The translations under genes were made by a program, and so were the position numbers. A DNA stretch of 64,000 nt, from contig PSQN01000003.1 of NCBI GenBank assembly GCA_002989075.1, positions 1,802,340 to 1,866,339 on the forward strand. Direction: 5' to 3'. The stretch is from Arthonia radiata (Eukaryota > Ascomycota > Arthoniomycetes > Arthoniales > Arthoniaceae). The notes below the pieces were generated by a model. That model ran no database searches, was not told where the DNA came from, and was given only the letters and a program-made list of their open reading frames with translations. This document shows positions 58,001-64,000 of the stretch, piece by piece (within the stretch, counting starts at the first letter, position 1; each line of letters opens with the position of its first letter).

Positions 58001-58499
58001 AGCTACTCTTCTAAAGTAACCTAAGCTTTTCTCTCCGCTTCTTCTTTCAACTACTTCTTCTCGGTACAACGCTTCTTAGTACGTTAAAGAGTATCGAATA
58101 TTTAGAGGTATTAAGAGCGAATAAAATTAGCTAACGGGCGCGTTAGTAAAAGAATAGAAAGTAAGTAAAAAAGAAACTAACTATTAGCTAGCGAGGGACA
58201 AACGTTATAAAGCTTCCTTATATAAATATAGCTTATATATATATACTAACTAGATACTAAAAAATAACGCTAACTTAGACGAGCGTAATAAGAGCAAGAA
58301 AGTATTTTGTTGCTGTAAGTTTTAATTAAGAAGACACAGACCTATTTTTAATTAGTACTAAACAGTAATACAGCAATCTTAGGTATAATAACTTATAAAA
58401 TAAATCTAAGAGACTGCAGTAAGTCGTACTTATACAGTATTAAAGAGAGTAAGGAGCAAAAGTTAGTTAGAGACAACTTAACTAGAAGAAGAGGGATTG

Positions 58500-58547
58500 T
58501 ATTACGAATACTAAGCCTAGAACGGCTAAGCGAATCTTTAAGCATTG
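58500..58547 (+). repeat. Element C 3' LTR, first 48 bp (interrupted)
   Basis: The string attacgaatactaagcc, then aacggctaagcgaa, matches the start of the C-type LTR at 51598 apart from C/T and G/A differences. It stops where the LTR of element D begins. Confidence 0.75.
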
Positions 58548-58997
58548 TGTTACGATCTTACCGCATTAGGCTAGTACAAGGCTGAGCGCAGCCAGCCTTA
58601 TTAAAGCATTACACAGTATACCCGACGACTCCAATATAGCGACGTCGGCAACGTCGCTACGTCGCAATAGGATCCCAACCACGCGACAAAGAGATTGTCG
58701 GGACCGTCGGACATAGAGGAACATACCTATATACCTAAGACTATATAGCTAGACTAATAACTAACCTTAGGATAGACTTTAGTCTATTAACTTAATATCT
58801 GAATATAAGTTTCTTAACTATATTTAGATAACATACTTTACCTTTTATCTACTTTAGTTAAGCCCCTCTTACCTTTTATAATCTATCTCGTCTCTCCTAT
58901 CTTTTAGTCTCTAGCATACAAGATACCTACTATTAAGGTCGATAAGTATACAAGGTAAGTAAGCCTTAGTTTGGTTCTCCTAGCGACCGGCGTTATA
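58548..58997 (+). repeat. Element D 5' LTR (450 bp)
   Basis: It starts TGTTACGATC like element A but carries one copy of the 61-bp segment, which explains the 61-bp length difference from the 511-bp LTR of A. Confidence 0.82.
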
Positions 58998-61900
58998 CTT
59001 TAATAGACTCGCTACGAAAGTAGAGAAAGCAGATTAGTTATATTTACTACTTTGGCACCCAATAGCCGCAATGCTACAGATAGGTTAGCTAACAGGATAA
59101 CTAGTACGAGTAAGATATTAAACGTTAACATTAAAATAAAAAAAAGCTTCTTAAATAAATATTTTAAAGTTACTTTATTCTTAATACGCCTAGCTATATA
59201 CTTTAGAACTTATAAAGACTAGTTTCTAAACGACACTACTATAGTTTTATTTGCTACCTCTTATATAAATAAAGATACTTATAAGTAGGTCGAGTATTAC
59301 TTTAACGACTTCTTATTTACTTTAATAAAGAATAGGCGCGAGGACACCGACGAGTTCTTTACTAGCTTCGCCTTCTTTTAGAAGAAGCTTCGCAAAATCT
59401 TTAAATAGACCGACGTTAAACGCGTCGCTATTAGAAAGCTTCAGAACCTTAAGCAGATAGAACTAGCGAGCAGGTACGCCGCTAAATTTATACAGTATGC
59501 TAATTAAATAGGATAGAACAAGAAACCCCTTATTAAGACCTTTTATAAAGGGCTTAAGGATTATATTAAGAAAATAATCTATATTCGTAGAGAAAAGTTT
59601 AACGATCTCGATAACTTTATATAACGAGTAAAGGAGATCGACGACAGTAACTTTAAAAGATAAATAAAAAAGAAGGGTAACCCTACTAATAGGTTCTATG
59701 AAGCAAAGAATCGAGCAAACTTACGATAAGACCGAGGCGATCCAATAGAGTTAGATTTTATAAAGCCTCGAGAAAAACTAAACAACCAGAAAAGAGAATA
59801 TAGAAGGAAGAACAAGCTATGCTTATATTACGGAAAGCTAGGGCATTAAGTTAAAGAATGCTGTTCTAAGAAACAATAGTTCAATAGTACTAACAGAAAC
59901 GGACACAACGATCGATCTTAGAGACCCCGTTTCCTACGACAACAGTTCAATATAACTACCTAGACACAAGAAGACACTCATTAGGTTACTTTCAACGAAA
60001 AGCACAACAAGCTAAACTTATTTAATTTACATAAGAACTGGGATACAGACAGTAAGTTATAGAAAGAGACAAAGGAACGACAAATAAAACAGAAATAATA
60101 AAACCTACAGAACTAAAACAATATTAACCGCATTATTTCGAGGTAGTAGGTACAAGATACCGTTGCACTATACGAAACACTATCTTAGACTGCGTGCTAT
60201 AATAACGATTGTACGACCTACGAATCCGATAAATTGGGATTAAGATAGTAGCCAAAGAAACTAATATCTCCGAAACAAGATTTAACACAAGAACTAGGCC
60301 TTATTCGAAGACGACCTAGGTCACCTTACCTAGAAACTTAAGGAGAATTTAAGGATAAACAGACCGTAGAAGCTAAGTAAGATAGCAGCTACGATACGTT
60401 ATAGGTAAGACAACGACTCAAAGACAAAAATATAGATTCTAATGGTATAGAATCCTCTCTTAAGAACAATACTAATTAGAAAGAGCAAACTCTAATCTAT
60501 TGGGAAGGAATAATATAGAGACTTTGTTAGTCAGCCTTCTACGAGAGGAAGTTAAGCACTAATAAAGATATTAATAATATTCTGAGATATATTTACTTAC
60601 GCCTACGATGACTAGTAAACTACCTTATTAGAGGTCTAGAATTATACAGTCAGTACCAATATTTTTAATTAACAATATACAACTTATAGACATAATAAGT
60701 TTTAACTAGCAATAGTTATATAATTAAAGCAGAAATTGTAAACAATAAACCAGACGTTATAATAAAAGCAGTACTAGAATACCTTACACAGGAATTCTTA
60801 TAGCAAATCAACCGACAATAGGTTTCGGTATCTAAAATACTCTAGAACGTATACGATCAACAGAAAAAAGACTAAGCCGACTGCTTTAAAGGTAGTAGTA
60901 CCGGCCCGTTCAACGGTTAAACCCTCTAGAAACCTAGCTCTGTGCGAGCTCGGCTTCTTATAAAACATATCTACACACTCGGGCAACAATAAAACAAAGA
61001 AACATTAAAATTATAATCGATTTAGACGCAACAGGCAACTTTATCTCAATACGCTGCGTCGAGGAGTACCAGATACGAACACAAAAGAAGAAATTACTCT
61101 ACGTACTGTCTAAATTTTAAGGAGTAGAGGAAAAAGTCGACTACAAGACTTTACCAATAAGTATAACAATTAAGAACTATTAAGAAGAAATTACTTATAA
61201 TATCGTAGATATTAACTAGCACTATACCGTACTAAGTATACTCTAGTTACAACAATATAATTTAGAAGTAAATTAAAGAACTAAGAAACTCCTCTTTACT
61301 AAGTATAAGTACTCTAAATAAGAGTCGTTCTGCGGAATAAATACTCTACAAGCTAATTTTAGTAGTAAGGATAAGAAGCGCGATAAAGAACTTATACGGG
61401 TTAGTACTACTACACTTCGACACTCAGATATCTTATAAGAGGAGTTTAACGCAGTATCTCGTCTATAGTTAACTACGCGCAAGTATAAACAAGAGACAAC
61501 TGTACGCCAACGATTCTATACAACGACAAGTACTTAGTTGATTACTAAGATACCCGAGAAATACAATCAATTTTAATACTTGTTTAAGAAAGCTAAGCTA
61601 AACTTAGCTCTTCTAGAATATAAACCGTAGAATTATACAATACCTTTATAAAAAGGTAAGACGCTAATATTCGGTCTAATATACTCTCTATTAGAAGCAG
61701 AAAATTAAGCGCTCCGCGACTATCTTAATAAAAATCTTAAGAGAAGATTTATCTAAAAATTAACATTACTAGCCGAATATCTAATACTCTTTGTACCAAA
61801 GAAGAATAGTAAACTACAACTCTACGTAGATTATAGACAACTAAATAGAATAACTATTAAAAACCGATATCCTTTACTACGTATCAACGAAATAACAGAT

Positions 61901-64000
61901 TAATTATACGACGCGTAATAGTTTACTAAGTTTGACCTACAAGGAGTATATAACCTAATCTATATAAAGAAAGGCGAAGAATAGAAAACAGCCTTCCGCA
62001 CCAGACACAGACTTTTTAAGTATTGCGTTATATCTTTTAAGCTAATAAACGTACTAGTATTATTTTAGAAACTAATTAACAATATACTTAGTAATTACCT
62101 AGACATATTTATAACTGCTTATCTAAACGATATTCTAGTATACAGCTGTATACTAAAAGAATATAAAGAACATATTAAAAAGGTATTAGAAAGATTAGCG
62201 CGTACCGATTTATAAATTGATATCGAGAAAACCTAGTTTTATTAACAATCCGTCGAATTTCTTAGATTTATAATTACCGAGTACGGTCTCTAAATAGAAG
62301 ATTCGAAGATCTAATCTGTCTTAACCTAGCCTATACTAAAGAATATAAAACAGTTACAACAGTTTCTTAGTTTTATTAACTATTATAAGCGATAAATATC
62401 TAACTTTAGTTAAATTACAGCACCACTGTCTTAACAGACAAAACAATCGATAGAATTCTTCTAGACGTAAAAAGAACAATTAGTATTTAAAGAGCTTAAG
62501 AAAGCTTTTAAGATCGAGCCTATATTAGCAATATTCGATTCCAATCTACCGATTATTATAGAAATAGACGCGTTAGACTATACGATTGGAGCATATATAA
62601 GTTAAAACAAGAAGAAAAGAAAGCTTAGATCAGTAGCTTTCTACTCAAAAAAAATGTTACCCACAGAACAGAACTATAACATTTACAATAAAGAGCTTTA
62701 GCCATTATAGCAGCATTCGAGATATAGTAAGCTTACTTAAAAGAAGCAAACTATACGATTATAGTATATATAGACTATAAGAACTTAACTTACTTTATAA
62801 CAACAAAAAAACTTAATTGTAGATAAGTTAGATAGTTAGAAACTATAGCTTTATACAACTTTATTATTACCTACAAAAGGGTTTTGAGAACGATAGAGTC
62901 GACACTTTAAGCCAACGTCCCAATTACCTTAACGACAAGAAACACGTCGAGCACGCAATATTCTAAGAGCATAATAACGAGATTAGATACAATTAATTGG
63001 CTATAACAACTAAGTTTGTTATCGAACTAGACAGCCGAATTCTAGACATTCTAAACAACCCTAAGACCTACCAGAAAAACGAGAAACGACACCTAGGATT
63101 AACTAAGAACGATAGAGGCTACTACGAATTCTAAGGCAAAATCTATATTCCGAGGAATCTAATCTAATATATTATCGGTAACTTATACAATGACCCTACA
63201 AAGGGACACAAGGATATCGACAATACTATTAAAAAGATTATACGAACCTACTATATCCCGAGAATCTAACACTACGTCGAGAATTATATTCGAGAATATA
63301 ATATATGCGCAAGAACCAAGCACCCAAGGCATTTACTATATAGTAAACTATAACTACTAAAAATACCTAAAAGACTATAGTATACAGTCTTACTAAACTT
63401 TATTACTAAGTTGCTAACCTCTAAGGATCTACTTATAGAAGTAGCTTACGACGCTATCTTAGTTATATACAACAAATTTATAAAGTACGCATACTTCGTA
63501 TCTTACAAGGAAGCCAGCAATTTAGAACAATTAGTATATATATTCCTTTAGATTATCCTAGCAAACTATAGTTAACTATAAAGAATTGTCTTAGACAGAG
63601 ACCAAAAATTTGTCTTACAATTTTAAATATCTCTAATACAACAATTAGAAACAAAATAAAAGATGTCTATATTATTCTATCTACAGACAGACAGACAAAC
63701 GAAACAAACAAATTAAACGCTAGAACAATATCTCTGAGCATACATTAACTACTAGCAAAACGACTAGATACAATTATTACTAGTAGCGCAAGCAGCGCAC
63801 AACGATACAAAAAACAATATAACTAAGACAATACCTTCTATGCCTTATACGGCTATTACCCTCTTTAGGGTAGATAACTAGAAAACACTATAGAAAACGA
63901 CACTGCTACGCGAATAGCAACGAATATAAAAACCCTGCACCAGCATTTAAAGGCTGACAGCGAGTTTATTAATAAACGGACAAGAAAATAGTATAACAAG
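58548..64000 (+). mobile_element. Element D: Ty3/gypsy element of the A type, runs off the window, broken
   Basis: The LTR at 58548-58997 is followed by gag, zinc knuckle (about 59815-59880), protease, RT (about 61700-62210), RNase H and integrase regions in the same order and spacing as in element A. The window ends within or just after the integrase region, so the 3' end is not seen. It keeps more G and C than B or C and, being innermost in the nest, is the youngest of B, C and D. It is a fossil with many breaks. Confidence 0.82.

Larger units (their letters stand above)
51598..58547 (+). mobile_element. Element C: Ty3/gypsy element with a variant LTR, broken
   Basis: The left LTR is 51598-52069. 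The internal region has the same gag-pol order as A on the plus strand, with a zinc-knuckle region near 52890-52960, RT near 54960-55480, integrase near 56380-57100 and a chromodomain-like segment near 57540-57680. A purine-rich tract, agaagaagaggga, precedes the right LTR at 58500. The right LTR is interrupted after 48 bp by element D. It is a fossil with very many breaks. By nesting it is younger than B and older than D. Confidence 0.82.

Noticed and set aside
1-64000. CRISPR array, operons or bacterial ribosome-binding sites
   Set aside because: Genes carry spliceosomal introns and separate promoters, and no regularly spaced direct-repeat array was found. The window is eukaryotic.

Overview
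The window is from a filamentous ascomycete; a Dothideomycete would fit, but this is inferred. The genes carry 49-125 nt GT-AG introns with CTAAC/CTGAC-like branch sites. The protein families are eukaryotic (Sam50, Ubc6-type E2, SLC35-like transporter, signal-anchored glycosyltransferases). About 29 kb into the window the GC-balanced gene block gives way abruptly to AT-rich repeats with the C-to-T pattern expected of repeat-induced point mutation (RIP).

Gene block (1-28.3 kb), in order: a HAD-type dehalogenase (cut by the window edge), a metallo-beta-lactamase-fold hydrolase, an unrecognised protein, a carbonyl-reductase-like SDR divergent from an inositol monophosphatase, an ER-anchored E2 divergent from a CapA-like metallophosphatase, a small hypothetical protein, mitochondrial SAM50, a tRNA-Thr gene, two convergent paralogous PLOD-like glycosyltransferases, an SLC35/TPT-type sugar-nucleotide transporter divergent from UDP-glucose 6-dehydrogenase, a decayed methyltransferase, and a secreted clan-A glycoside hydrolase. 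Exon structures were built by hand so that exon lengths stay in frame and conserved motifs join across each intron.

The most unusual feature is the tRNA-Thr(AGT) gene at 13647-13853. A regular 72-nt cloverleaf appears only if three segments are removed: a 59-nt GTATGT...CTGAC...TAG segment in the D-loop, a 10-nt segment at the usual tRNA intron site, and a 66-nt GTGAGT...CTGAT...CAG segment in the 3' acceptor strand. The first and third look like mRNA-type introns. Removing the third restores a fully paired acceptor stem and an A73 discriminator. A TATA box about 30 bp upstream and T5 runs about 27 bp downstream fit Pol III transcription.

A second theme is a possible glycan-assembly neighbourhood at 14.3-28.3 kb: two membrane-anchored glycosyltransferases, a sugar-nucleotide transporter, the UDP-glucuronate-forming dehydrogenase, and a secreted glycoside hydrolase beyond a gene-poor gap.

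Repeat block (29-64 kb): nested Ty3/gypsy LTR retroelements, all heavily decayed. An old minus-strand gypsy copy (E) holds element A (35472-42689, both LTRs and a CTACT target duplication) and minus-strand element B (from 44888). The 5' LTR of B is interrupted by element C (from 51598). The 3' LTR of C is interrupted by element D (from 58548), which runs off the window. No intact gene was seen in this block.
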